64,000 nt of DNA from an uncultured bacterium (GTDB lineage Bacteria > Myxococcota_A > Polyangia > Polyangiales > Houyiibacteriaceae). Positions 29,806 through 39,769 of the stretch are shown piece by piece (position 1 is the stretch's first letter; every line of letters starts with the position of its first letter). Made by a program: the position numbers and the translations under genes. The notes below the pieces were generated by a model that had not been told where the DNA came from, searched no databases, and was given only the letters and a program-made list of their open reading frames with translations. The stretch spans positions 35,965 to 99,964 of the forward strand of contig CALJDU010000069.1 of NCBI GenBank assembly GCA_938024995.1. Reading direction: 5' to 3'.

Positions 29806-31893
29806 ATGATGCGCCCCTCCGCGATCCTGCTCTCCACCCTCCTTTTGTTGCTCGCCGCTCCTTCATGGGGGCACGCGCAGGCAGAAGGCGCGTCGCCCGA
29901 GGCAGACCCCGATACCGAAGCCGAAGCCGTCGAGGACGACGCGGACGAAGCGGTTGAGGACGAACTGGAAGAGGACCTCGACGAAGAACTCGACGACGAC
30001 CTCGAAGAAGAGCTCGACGAGGAACTCGACGACGAAGAGGCGCTGGACGACGAGGAGCTCGACGAAGAGCTCGACGAAGAGCTCGACGAGGAAGAAAGCG
30101 ACGAAGACCCCGCGCTCCGCGCTCCTGACCTCTCGATGCCTGACGTCGACGACGGCGGCGGCGACTGGGGCGAGGGCGACGAGGGCGATCCCGGTGAAGA
30201 CGAAGCGCTGCTCGAAGAGGCCGCTCCTGGCGCGGCGGACCCGACCACCGGATGGACCGCGCCGCAGTCAGTCTTGAGCTTGCGTGGTTACTTCCGCGTT
30301 CGCGGTGAGCTTCAGGACAGCTTTTTCCTGGGACGCGACGACGCGCCCTTTAACGCCTTTCGTCCCGCGGACCGCGACACCATTCCGGAAGGTGGCTGCG
30401 GGGATGAGCCGACGACCGGAGACGAAGCGGAAGACTGTGGCGGCAGCGACCGCCTGCGCTTCGCGAACATGCGCCTTCGGCTCCGCCCGACCATCGCGCT
30501 GAGCGATGACGTTCGCGTCCACATGATGCTCGACGTCTTCGACAACATGGTCCTCGGCTCGACCGCCGACGGTGTCGCCTTCGTGCCCCCAGGGGCCAAC
30601 GCGATCGGGAGCACCCCAGGTGCGTTTGGCCGTCCCGCGCGAACCCCGGGCGTCCCGATTGACTCGTTTACCGCGACGCAGAACCCGCCGCAGGCGCTCC
30701 GCAACAGCATCAGCGACTCCATCTACGTGCGTCGTGCGTGGGCCGAGGTGACCAACCGCGGCCTCGGCCAGCTTCGCTTCGGGCGCATGCCGTCCCAGTG
30801 GGGTCTCGGGCTCTTGGCGAACGCCGGCGAGGGCATCGACTCCGATTTCTCGACCGAAGCCGACCGCATCATGGGTCTCACGAAGCTCGCGGGCTTCTAC
30901 TTCATCGCCGCGTGGGACTTCGCGAACGAGGGCCTCATCCGCAACTCGGTCACCGGTCTGCAGGAGCTCTCCTACGACGCGACCAACAAAGACGACATTC
31001 GGCAGGGTGTCTTCGCGATCGCGCGCCGTCTCGATCCAGAAGAGCAGCGCGACGCGCTCCAGCGTGGCGACTGGGTCCTCAACGCCGGCATGTACTTCGT
31101 CTACCGAAACCAGTTCTTGTCGTCGGCGGGCACGACCAACGCCTTCCCGGGGATGAACAGCGACGTCTTGGTGCGTCGCCAGGCGCGCGCCTACATCCCC
31201 GACCTCTGGGCGCAGTTCCTTTGGGGCGACCTTCGCCTCGAGATGGAGGCCGTCTTCATCGGCGGTCGCGTCCAAAACATCGAGAACGACTCGTTCACCC
31301 AGTCGGACATCAAGATCCGTCAGTTTGGGTTCGCGTTCGAGGGCGAGTACCGCTTGCTCGACGACAAGCTCAACATTCGTCTCTACGCCGGTTTGGCGAC
31401 GGGTGACGCGGACGTCGACGGCTTGTCCGCACGTCAGGGCCTGCTGGTGCAGAACACCTCGGACAACACCGTGAGCAACTTCCAGTTCCACCCCAACTAC
31501 CGCGTTGACCAGATCCTTTGGCGCAACATCATGGGACGCGTCGCGGGCGCTTGGTACCTGCGTCCGGGGGTCAGCTACGACATCCTCCGCAACCCGTTTG
31601 GACAGCTCTTCGGCGCGAGCGTCGACTTCGTCTACAGCCGCGCGACCCGCGAGGTGCAGACCTACGGCGGCGACCCGAACCTCGGCTTCGAGATCGACAC
31701 CGCGCTCTACTACCGCAGCGAGGATGGGCCTGACTTCTTGGACGGCTTCTACGCGCAGTTCCACTACGCGGTTCTCTTCCCGCTCGCGGGTCTCGGTTAC
31801 CGCACCTACCGCGGCGAGCCCGAGGTGCCGGGCGGCAACCCAGGGCTCAAGCGCGCGCAGACGTTGCGTTTGATCTTGGGCGTGCAGTTCTGA
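29806..31893 (+). CDS. Outer-membrane beta-barrel protein with long acidic N-terminal linker
   Basis: The start is ATG 29806 (an alternative ATG is 29809), which gives a signal peptide (residues 1-25) with a cut near AQA. Residues about 26-146 are almost all Asp, Glu, Ala and Leu with repeated LDEE units. From about residue 155 the sequence alternates polar and hydrophobic strands and ends in LGVQF, which fits an outer-membrane barrel. It resembles the myxobacterial family TIGR04551, named with caution. The acidic linker may bind cations or peptidoglycan (inference). An intergenic repeat follows its stop. Confidence 0.83.
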   Translation: MMRPSAILLSTLLLLLAAPSWGHAQAEGASPEADPDTEAEAVEDDADEAVEDELEEDLDEELDDDLEEELDEELDDEEALDDEELDEELDEELDEEESDEDPALRAPDLSMPDVDDGGGDWGEGDEGDPGEDEALLEEAAPGAADPTTGWTAPQSVLSLRGYFRVRGELQDSFFLGRDDAPFNAFRPADRDTIPEGGCGDEPTTGDEAEDCGGSDRLRFANMRLRLRPTIALSDDVRVHMMLDVFDNMVLGSTADGVAFVPPGANAIGSTPGAFGRPARTPGVPIDSFTATQNPPQALRNSISDSIYVRRAWAEVTNRGLGQLRFGRMPSQWGLGLLANAGEGIDSDFSTEADRIMGLTKLAGFYFIAAWDFANEGLIRNSVTGLQELSYDATNKDDIRQGVFAIARRLDPEEQRDALQRGDWVLNAGMYFVYRNQFLSSAGTTNAFPGMNSDVLVRRQARAYIPDLWAQFLWGDLRLEMEAVFIGGRVQNIENDSFTQSDIKIRQFGFAFEGEYRLLDDKLNIRLYAGLATGDADVDGLSARQGLLVQNTSDNTVSNFQFHPNYRVDQILWRNIMGRVAGAWYLRPGVSYDILRNPFGQLFGASVDFVYSRATREVQTYGGDPNLGFEIDTALYYRSEDGPDFLDGFYAQFHYAVLFPLAGLGYRTYRGEPEVPGGNPGLKRAQTLRLILGVQF

Positions 31894-31904
31894 TTTAGGG
31901 GCTC

Positions 31905-31961
31905 GGGGGCTATTCGCGCCCCCTCTGCGCTTCGCGCATTCACCCGATCGTTCGCTTCGCT
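31905..31961 (+). repeat. Intergenic repeat copy A (downstream of barrel gene)
   Basis: This begins with a GGGGGC/GCCCCC hairpin and continues through CTCTGCGCTTCGCGCATTC and CGTTCGCTTCGCT. Copy B after bamA matches at CTCT-CGCTTCGCG-ATTCACCC and CGTTCGCTTCGCT in the same orientation relative to its gene. Copy C is at 37021. It looks like a dispersed intergenic element that may double as a terminator. Confidence 0.55.
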
Positions 31962-32172
31962 CAAGGCTACCGCGCGCCGACGAGATGCTAATCCGTTCGG
32001 TTAGCGCTTCGCGTTTCCCTCGGCGCGGCGCTTACTCACTTCATACTTGCTGGCCTGCACGTGCTCGCAGGAGTCACGCAGGAAGGCGTGAACCCGTCGC
32101 GTCTCCCCTGCGGCGGGTTTCGGTCCGTTGTGCCTTCAAATCAAGGTGTTTGGGGTTGAACTGGAGCGCGCG

Positions 32173-32188
32173 CGTTTTCGCGAAAACG
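32173..32188. promoter_or_regulatory. 16-bp perfect palindrome upstream of small gene
   Basis: CGTTTTCGCGAAAACG is self-complementary and ends 40 bases upstream of the ATG of the 32229 gene. It may be an operator for a dimeric regulator. Function is inferred from symmetry alone. Confidence 0.4.
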
Positions 32189-32228
32189 ACTGCGTGCTTA
32201 CCGCTCGGGTCTTGCTACGGTCCGCCGC

Positions 32229-32636
32229 ATGGACTTTGACACCGACAACGACCTGCTCGATTCATGGGCCGGCAAGACCTTCGTGTTTACGATCGATGAT
32301 GATCTCGCTGACGCGTGGGCGCACGAGTCGGGAGAAGCGACGCACGTTCGTTTCTACAGCGCGCGTGACGAAGCCGCGGACCTGATGGTCAGTTCGTTTC
32401 AGGACTACCTCGAAGAACTGCGATTGGTCGACGGCGACCAAGAGTGGAGCAACCCAGACTTGATCCCGATCGCATCGGTCGGCGGCGAGGGAGACGACGA
32501 CGATGAGTTCTTCGGTTCGTCGTTTGCGTTCCTCCTCTACAGCAAAGACAACGGTGTTGTGGTGAGCGCGACGACCGACGATTGGGATCTGACGCCCATC
32601 GGCACGCCGGCCGAGCTTGGTCCGCACTTCTCCTGA
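32229..32636 (+). CDS. Small hypothetical cytosolic protein
   Basis: The 135-residue product is acidic and has no signal peptide or membrane segment. It contains a DDDDE cluster near residue 90 and ends in PAELGPHFS. I cannot assign a family; the alternating hydrophobic strands (SFAFLLYSKDNGVVVSA) suggest a small alpha/beta fold. It is isolated, with a palindrome upstream and gene-remnant sequence downstream on the other strand. Confidence 0.68.
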   Translation: MDFDTDNDLLDSWAGKTFVFTIDDDLADAWAHESGEATHVRFYSARDEAADLMVSSFQDYLEELRLVDGDQEWSNPDLIPIASVGGEGDDDDEFFGSSFAFLLYSKDNGVVVSATTDDWDLTPIGTPAELGPHFS

Positions 32637-32639
32637 GCG

Positions 32640-32855
32640 AAGGCTAAGGGAGCCGCCAGGGTCGCGGACTGCCCCAGTTTGAGGCTGTTGAGGTTGTCGA
32701 GGTGCGGCAGCGACGCGAACGCCTCGAAGTGGACCTCGGCGGTTGAGGGACCCGCGGCGACGTGGCGTCGCGCATTGGCGAGTCGCGGAGAAGGTGTAAA
32801 GGGGCCTTCGCCCCAGTCGAGTCGGGTGTCGATGAGCGAGGGTACGACGTCGTCG
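32640..32855 (-). pseudogene. Possible start-less remnant with leucine-rich-like reading frame
   Basis: On the minus strand this 216-base gap reads as about 70 uninterrupted protein-like codons (including DTRLDWGEGPFTPSP and FASLPHLDNLNSLKLG), resembling a leucine-rich repeat. No start codon is visible, and the frame runs on into neighbouring genes. It may be a decayed fragment or chance openness in GC-rich DNA. Confidence 0.3.
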
Positions 32856-33326
32856 CTAGGCGGTCGCGCGCGCCGTGTGTTCGCCCCGCGCGAACGCGTC
32901 GCGCAAACCCTGCATCGCTTTGTCCGCGAGGCGCTGGAACACCGGGCGCATCACCGCTTCGCTCAGTCGCAACGGACCGCGCATCGTGAACTCGGCGCGC
33001 CAGTGGATCTCGGCGCCGCCGGGGCGCTCCGAGACCGTGATGAAGTCTTTGGCGATGACCGTGGGGGTCTTGGCGTGGAGCTCCGCGACACCGCGCTCTG
33101 CGTCGTATCGCACGACCCGATAGCGCATCGGAACGCGTTGCCCGAGGAAGCGCGCGACGACCTTGTACTCAGCGCCCACCTCAACCTCGCGCTCGCCCGC
33201 GGGCTTGGCCAGTGATGCGCTCGCGATGCCGACGTCCCAGCGCGGGAGGTTCCGGAAGTCAGCGAGGAACGCGAACGCCTCTTCAGGAGAAGCGCCCACG
33301 CGGACGCGGTCTTCGACGGTGATCAT
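32856..33326 (-). CDS. SRPBCC/polyketide-cyclase-fold protein
   Basis: The 156-residue protein has the START/Bet v1-like fold: VEDRVRVGASPEEAFAFLADF at the N-terminus (starts with the first beta strand and helices), and a long C-terminal helix (FQRLADKAMQGLRDAF). Such proteins bind small hydrophobic ligands or lipids. The ligand is unknown. It is a single gene next to dnaE on the same strand, 48 bases from the dnaE stop. Confidence 0.85.
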   Translation of the reverse strand: MITVEDRVRVGASPEEAFAFLADFRNLPRWDVGIASASLAKPAGEREVEVGAEYKVVARFLGQRVPMRYRVVRYDAERGVAELHAKTPTVIAKDFITVSERPGGAEIHWRAEFTMRGPLRLSEAVMRPVFQRLADKAMQGLRDAFARGEHTARATA

Positions 33327-33374
33327 GGCTTAAGGAAAGGGCCGCAGGGCGCGTGGGTCAACAGCTCGTCCCGA

Positions 33375-36300
33375 CTACCTGAGCTCGCAGACCTTGCCGC
33401 CAAAGAGTCGCTCTAAGCTGGCCATCAAGGCATCGGTCGGATCAACGGACATGCCGATGTCGTTAAAGGTCGCGGCGAACGCGCCAGTTTCGCGAAGCTC
33501 GAGGGTGACAGGGCAGGGGCCCGGGTGGCTCTCGAGCGCTTGGCGAAGGCCACGGAGCGAGCCGTCGTGCAGGTCGGTCATCGCAAGTTTGACCTCGACC
33601 CGCCGTGTCCGCGCCTTGAGCGCGTCGCTCAGCAACTTGACGTCGTCGAGCACGATCTTCGCTTCTGGTTCGGCGTCGTCCCCAGCCATGCGGTCGCGTT
33701 CGTGCTTGACCTTGCCGATCACGATCACCGCCTCGCCAGACCGCAAGATGTCGCGAACGCGATCGTCTTCGAGCTGCTTGGGCCGGATGATCACCTCGGC
33801 GCGCCCGAGCGGATCTTCCAGCGCGAAGAACGCCATGGTGTTACCGGTCTTCGTTCGCCGTTCACGATAACCCTCGACCGACCCGCCGATCTGCACGCGG
33901 TAGAACTTGTCGAGCTGTTGGAGCGTCTCAGTGGTCGCGTTGCAGACGCGGCGAAGCTCCGAGGCGTAGCGGTCGAGCGGGTGACCGGAGACGTAGAAGC
34001 CGAGGGAGGCCTTCTCTTTTTGCAGCAGAACGGTGGAGTCCCACGGCGGGACGTTTGGGAACGCGCCGGCCGCGATGGAGACCTTTTGGTCCGCGTCCGG
34101 GTCGCCGAGTAAACCGAAGAGGTTGGTCTGCCCGCTCGCGCGTTCTTGCGCCATCCGCTTGCCGCGCGCGATGGCCGCTTCGACCGCCTCGGTCGCTTGG
34201 GCGCGCGTGATCCCGCCGGCCGCGTGGACGGTGTCGAACGCGCCGCACGCGACCAGGGCCGTCGCGACGCTCTTGTTGACGCGTCGCGGGTCGACGCGCC
34301 CACAGAAATCGAAGAGATCGATGAAGGGCTGCTCCCCCTCTTCGCCGTTTCGCTCTTCGAAGACCGAGTCGAGCGCGCCTCCGCCGACGCCCTTGATCGC
34401 GCCGAGCCCGAAGCGGATCTTCGGACCCATCGGGTCGCGCAGGGTCCCGCGCGAGCTCAGCGGTTTGTTCTTCGGGCGCGTGATGGGCTGCCCATCGATG
34501 ACGGCTTCGTCTGGCGCGTAGACGACGGTGAAGTCGACCTCGGACTCGTTGACGTCAGGAGGCAAAACGGTGATGCCCATCGAGCGCGCCTCGGCGACGG
34601 TGCGGACGACCTTGTCGGTCTTGTCTTTGTCGGCGGAGAGCGTGGCGCAGCAGAACTCAACGGGGAAGTGCGCCTTGAGGTACGCGGTCTGGTAGGTGAT
34701 CAGCGCGTACGCGGCGGAGTGCGACTTGTTGAAGCCGTAGCCCGCGAAGAACGCCATCAGGTCGAAGACCTCGACCGCCTTTTCTTTGGAGTGCCCGTTC
34801 TTCTCCGCGCCGGCGACGAAGATGAGCTTCTGCTTGTCCATCTCCTTTTTCTTCTTCTTGCCCATCGCGCGACGAAGGAGGTCGGCTCCGCCGAGCGAGT
34901 AGCCACCCATGGAGCGCGCGATCTGCATGACCTGCTCCTGGTAGACGATGACGCCGCGGGTATCGCGCAGGACGTCTTCCAAGCTCGGGTCCGGGTAGGT
35001 GACCTTCTGCTTGCCGTGCTTCCGGAGCACGAAGTCCGTATGCATGCCCGCGCCCATCGGCCCCGGTCGGTAGAGCGCGACCGCCGCGACGATGTCCTCA
35101 AAGCAGTCTGGCTTGAGCTGCTTGAAGAGCCCCTGCATGCCGGTCGACTCGAGCTGGAAGACGTTGGTCGTCTCGCCGGACTGCAGCAGCGCGTAGGTCG
35201 CGAGGTCGGTCAGCGGGATCGCTTCGAGGCGGAACTTGCTCTCGCGGTCCGGTCGCTTGTTGATGAGCTTCACCGCGATGTCGAGCACGGTCAGGGTGCG
35301 CAGCCCAAGGAAGTCGAACTTCACGAGGCCGGCCGCTTCGACATCGTCTTTGTGGTACTGCGTGACGTAGACGTCGTCGTCCGGACAGAACACGGGGACG
35401 TGGTCCCAAATCGGGCCCTCGCTGATCACGACCCCCGCGGCGTGCATGCCGGCGTGTCGCGTCAGGTTCTCGAGCTCCTGCGCGGTGTCGATGAGCTCGC
35501 CCACGCCATGCTCGTGTTCATAGACCTGCTTCAGCCGCGGCTCGAGCTCGAGCGCTTCTTTGATGGACGGCGGCTTACCGCCGACCGGTTCGGGGATGAG
35601 GCTCGCGATGCGCGCGCTGTCCGCCGGCGCGAACCCCATCACGCGGCCGACATCACGCACGACGCTGCGGCTCTTCAGCTGGTGGAAGGTCGCGATCTGG
35701 CCGACGCTCTGGTGCCCGTACTTCTCGCGAACGTAGTTGATGACGAGCTCGCGCTTGTCCATACAGAAGTCGATGTCGAAGTCCGGCATCGACACGCGTT
35801 CCGGATTGAGGAAGCGCTCAAAGAGGAGCCCGTAGGGGATCGGATCAAGGTCGGTAATGCGGAGCGACCACGCGACGATCGAGCCCGCTCCTGAACCGCG
35901 CCCGGGACCCACAGGGACGTCGTGTTCTTTCGCCCAGATGATGAAGTCCTGGACGATGAGGAAGTACCCCGGGAACCCCATGTTGTTGATGACGTCGAGC
36001 TCCAGCTCGAGACGCGCGGCGTACTCTTCTTCGTTGTACGTCTGGTGAAGCGCGTCGAGCTCACGGAGCCGCGTCTGCAATCCCTCGCGGGAGATCTCGC
36101 GGAGGTAGTCGGCTTCGGACTGCGTCCCCGGAACCGAGAAGCGCGGCAGCTTCGGCTTGTGTAACGGGTTCACGACGCCGGCGCAGCGCTCGCTGATCGC
36201 CATCGTGTTCTGAATCGCCTCGGGGAGGTCCTTGAACAGCTCCGCCATTTGGTCGGGCGTCTTCAGGTACATCTCCGCCGAGTTGTGGTGCATCGCCTCG

Positions 36301-36992
36301 ACCTCGCGGATGCTCTGACCGCTCTTGATGCCGCCGAGGATCATCTGCGCCTTGGCCGCGTCACGCTCCATGAAGTGGCAACAGTTGGTCGCCACGAGCG
36401 GGACCTCGAGGTCGTTCGCGAGCTCGACGATGATTTGGTTGAGCGGCCGGTTCTCGGGGAAGCCGTGGTCCTCGAGCTCGGCGTAGAAGCTCTTCGGCTC
36501 AAAGCTATCGCGCAGCTTGGCCATCGCGTCGCGACCGGCCTCGACCCCGCGCATCAAGATCTGCTGCGGGAGGTAACCGCCGAGGCACGCGGAGAGCCCG
36601 ACGAGGTCCTTGTTGTGTTCGCGGAGGGTGTCGAAGTCGATCCGCGGGATGCCGTGATGGAGGCCCTCGACCCAGCCCAGGCTGACGAGCCGCACGAGGT
36701 TTTGGTAGCCCTCTTGGGAACCCGCCAGCAGGATGACGTGGGAGGGACGTTTGATGTTTGCGTCGTGACGGTCGTCGGTGATCTGCACCTCGGCGCCGAA
36801 GATCGGTTTCACGTCCGTCCCAGCGCAGGCCTCGTAGAGCTGGACCGCGCCGAACATGTTCCCGCGGTCGGTGAGCGCGATGGCGGGCATACCCATCTCG
36901 CCGACCTTCTCGACCATCTTTGGGATCCGGATCGACCCATCCAGCATCGTGAATTCGCTGTGGACGTGGAGGTGAACGAACTCGGCGGTCAT
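33375..36992 (-). CDS. dnaE: DNA polymerase III alpha subunit
   Basis: DnaE is the replicative polymerase subunit. The 1205-residue product opens with a PHP domain (HLHVHSEFT at 7-15, intact metal-binding histidines). The polymerase core has the catalytic PDFDIDF acidic motif near residue 402. The C-terminal part includes the helix-hairpin-helix, OB-fold (VIGKVKHERDR region) and a tau-binding tail. Length matches DnaE1-type replicases. The 5' side carries an intergenic repeat copy. Confidence 0.98.
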   Translation of the reverse strand: MTAEFVHLHVHSEFTMLDGSIRIPKMVEKVGEMGMPAIALTDRGNMFGAVQLYEACAGTDVKPIFGAEVQITDDRHDANIKRPSHVILLAGSQEGYQNLVRLVSLGWVEGLHHGIPRIDFDTLREHNKDLVGLSACLGGYLPQQILMRGVEAGRDAMAKLRDSFEPKSFYAELEDHGFPENRPLNQIIVELANDLEVPLVATNCCHFMERDAAKAQMILGGIKSGQSIREVEAMHHNSAEMYLKTPDQMAELFKDLPEAIQNTMAISERCAGVVNPLHKPKLPRFSVPGTQSEADYLREISREGLQTRLRELDALHQTYNEEEYAARLELELDVINNMGFPGYFLIVQDFIIWAKEHDVPVGPGRGSGAGSIVAWSLRITDLDPIPYGLLFERFLNPERVSMPDFDIDFCMDKRELVINYVREKYGHQSVGQIATFHQLKSRSVVRDVGRVMGFAPADSARIASLIPEPVGGKPPSIKEALELEPRLKQVYEHEHGVGELIDTAQELENLTRHAGMHAAGVVISEGPIWDHVPVFCPDDDVYVTQYHKDDVEAAGLVKFDFLGLRTLTVLDIAVKLINKRPDRESKFRLEAIPLTDLATYALLQSGETTNVFQLESTGMQGLFKQLKPDCFEDIVAAVALYRPGPMGAGMHTDFVLRKHGKQKVTYPDPSLEDVLRDTRGVIVYQEQVMQIARSMGGYSLGGADLLRRAMGKKKKKEMDKQKLIFVAGAEKNGHSKEKAVEVFDLMAFFAGYGFNKSHSAAYALITYQTAYLKAHFPVEFCCATLSADKDKTDKVVRTVAEARSMGITVLPPDVNESEVDFTVVYAPDEAVIDGQPITRPKNKPLSSRGTLRDPMGPKIRFGLGAIKGVGGGALDSVFEERNGEEGEQPFIDLFDFCGRVDPRRVNKSVATALVACGAFDTVHAAGGITRAQATEAVEAAIARGKRMAQERASGQTNLFGLLGDPDADQKVSIAAGAFPNVPPWDSTVLLQKEKASLGFYVSGHPLDRYASELRRVCNATTETLQQLDKFYRVQIGGSVEGYRERRTKTGNTMAFFALEDPLGRAEVIIRPKQLEDDRVRDILRSGEAVIVIGKVKHERDRMAGDDAEPEAKIVLDDVKLLSDALKARTRRVEVKLAMTDLHDGSLRGLRQALESHPGPCPVTLELRETGAFAATFNDIGMSVDPTDALMASLERLFGGKVCELR

Positions 36993-37295
36993 CGACCGGA
37001 AGTTATCTGTTTTAGAGTCGTTTTTCGAAGACCCTCTCGAGCTTCGGTCGATTCACCCAAAACGTCCGCGTTGCGCAGAGCCCGACGACGTCGACTTGTC
37101 GTCGCGGTCACGGCGCTCGTCATTTGTGGGGTCTTTTGTTGAAGGTACGGTCGACCTTCGGTCGATTCACGGCTTCAGCTCGACGGGGTTCGGAGCACCG
37201 GCTTGCGCGAACGCGAAATCTCGGGTAATCACCCCGTCCGCTCGCCGTTTCCTGGTCGATTCAGGCTCAAACGGGCGCGCAAAGTGAGCAATACG
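36993..37295. other. dnaE upstream region with repeats
   Basis: This 303-bp gap between divergent genes holds copy C of the intergenic repeat (37021-37076) and a second CTTCGGTCGATTCAC (37156-37170). GGTCGATTCA recurs at 37254. No further gene is evident; an apparent longer frame from 37203 reads as an upstream extension of the next gene. Confidence 0.5.
37021..37076 (+). repeat. Intergenic repeat copy C (upstream of dnaE)
   Basis: TTTTTCGAAGACCCTCTCGA followed by GCTTCGGTCGATTCACCCAA and AACGTCCGC matches copy B after bamA at most positions, with small indels. It is more diverged than copies A and B and is not directly behind a stop codon. Confidence 0.45.
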
Positions 37296-37637
37296 ATGAA
37301 GCCCTCCCCACTCAGCATTGTGAAAGACCGTTTCGGCGACAAGAAGAGCCTCGTGAAGGCTGTTCAGGGCCTCGCTGGAGAGTCTGCCTTCGTGGACCGT
37401 CTCAACGAAGACAAGGGTCTTGCGCTGGTTTCCAACAAGAAGCTCCTCCACCTCCACGCCGTCCTCACGCGCGTGAAGGACGAGTTCGGCACCCGCAGCT
37501 CGCTCATCGATGCGATCGTCAAGCACGAGGGTCGCGCGAGCGATAAGGACTTCCGTAACCGCTTCGAGAAGTACCCAACGCCGCGCCTTCTCGACATCCA
37601 CGACGCCGCGAAGAAGCGCGCCGCCAAGAAGAACTAG
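37296..37637 (+). CDS. Small basic hypothetical protein
   Basis: The 113-residue product starts at ATG 37296. It is rich in Lys/Arg and predicted helical, ending in AAKKRAAKKN. It contains SLVKAVQGLAG and SSLIDAIVKHEG, which look like two related helices. I do not recognise a family; a nucleic-acid or ribosome-linked role is a guess from charge. A strong terminator follows its stop, so it is a single-gene unit. Confidence 0.75.
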   Translation: MKPSPLSIVKDRFGDKKSLVKAVQGLAGESAFVDRLNEDKGLALVSNKKLLHLHAVLTRVKDEFGTRSSLIDAIVKHEGRASDKDFRNRFEKYPTPRLLDIHDAAKKRAAKKN

Positions 37638-37651
37638 CCACTTTCTTCCCG

Positions 37652-37680
37652 AAAAAGCCCGCTCAGTTGCGGGCTTTTTT
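37652..37680 (+). terminator. Strong intrinsic terminator
   Basis: AAAAAGCCCGC (37652-37662) pairs with GCGGGCTTTTT (37669-37679) around a 6-base loop, then a T-run. It ends the small basic gene. Confidence 0.9.
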
Positions 37681-37762
37681 CAATTCTGGTCTAGTTTTCA
37701 TGGCGGGCCGGCCCCGTCACAAAAAACACAGAACCTTTTCGGTTGTAGGGTGTCGATCCACC

Positions 37763-38395
37763 GTGGCCCAAGCGAAGACCATTGAAACTGCTGACCTTTC
37801 GGAGCGGATTGACCCTGAGTTGGTCGCTCTTCCGGCGGCTCCAGCAGGCAAACGACTCGCGACGATGACGATGATGGCCCTGGCCGTCGCGATGTCGATC
37901 GCGTTCCTGTTCACGCTCCGGCTCGACATTGAGTACTTCTTCGCCGACGAGACCGCCCACATGGCCGGTGAGGTCGTGGAGCTCGATGTCGCGACCCTGA
38001 CTCCGAACACCTTTGTGACCATCTCAGGCACGCCGATGGCGAGCGGGATGGTCCGGTACTCGCGCGCGAGTTCCGAGTACGCGGTGTTTCCGCTCGCGGG
38101 CCAGCGAGATGTCTTGGTGCAGGTGGAGGTCATGGGCGACGCGCAGATCGCTCAACGTGAGTTCACGGGTCGACTGGTGACCGTCGGCGACCTGGGGTCT
38201 CGGTTCTCCGCGGTCAGCGGCTACCTCTCCGGAATGGGGATCCCGGTTTCCAGTGAATCGATGGTGCTGCTCGCTGACGAGCCTCCCGGGACGTATGGGT
38301 GGGCGCTCTTGCTCGCCGCGCTGTGTCTCCTCTTCGTCGTCATCAACATCGTGATGCTGCTTCGATGGTTTCGTCCCCTGCCCGCTGAGGCCTGA
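37763..38395 (+). CDS. Hypothetical protein with two membrane segments
   Basis: About 210 residues from GTG 37763. An upstream ATG (37700) in frame is possible but sits just behind the previous terminator. Membrane segments are predicted near residues 34-56 and near 177-203, leaving about 120 residues on one side of the membrane that contain ISGTPMASGMVRY and ADEPPGTYGW. There is no known domain. A strong bidirectional terminator follows. Confidence 0.72.
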   Translation: MAQAKTIETADLSERIDPELVALPAAPAGKRLATMTMMALAVAMSIAFLFTLRLDIEYFFADETAHMAGEVVELDVATLTPNTFVTISGTPMASGMVRYSRASSEYAVFPLAGQRDVLVQVEVMGDAQIAQREFTGRLVTVGDLGSRFSAVSGYLSGMGIPVSSESMVLLADEPPGTYGWALLLAALCLLFVVINIVMLLRWFRPLPAEA

Positions 38396-38402
38396 CAAAA
38401 GA

Positions 38403-38430
38403 AAAGCCACGCGGGCGCGTGGCTTTCTTT
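38403..38430. terminator. Bidirectional terminator
   Basis: AAAGCCACGC (38403-38412) pairs with GCGTGGCTTT (38417-38426), loop GGGC, flanked by A-rich and T-rich tracts. It can serve the plus-strand gene ending at 38395 and the minus-strand gene ending at 38449. Confidence 0.85.
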
Positions 38431-38448
38431 CTTGTCGTCCTTTGTTCG

Positions 38449-39672
<1,224 letters not shown>

Positions 39673-39769
39673 AGTCGAGTCTCGTGGTTGGGTGTTGAGT
39701 CGGATAGAGGGCAAAGGGATCCCGTCGTCTCCGGCGGAGACAGGCGAGGACATGAGCTTGTGGACGCGA

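Larger units (their letters stand above)
31894..32228. other. Intergenic region after the barrel gene
   Basis: This 335-bp gap holds a GGGGGC/GCCCCC hairpin (31905-31923), an intergenic repeat copy (31905-31961) and a 16-bp palindrome at 32173-32188. I see no gene. Confidence 0.55.

Noticed and set aside
34146..35894. 582-residue plus-strand open frame opposite dnaE
   Set aside because: Shadow of dnaE, with no motif.
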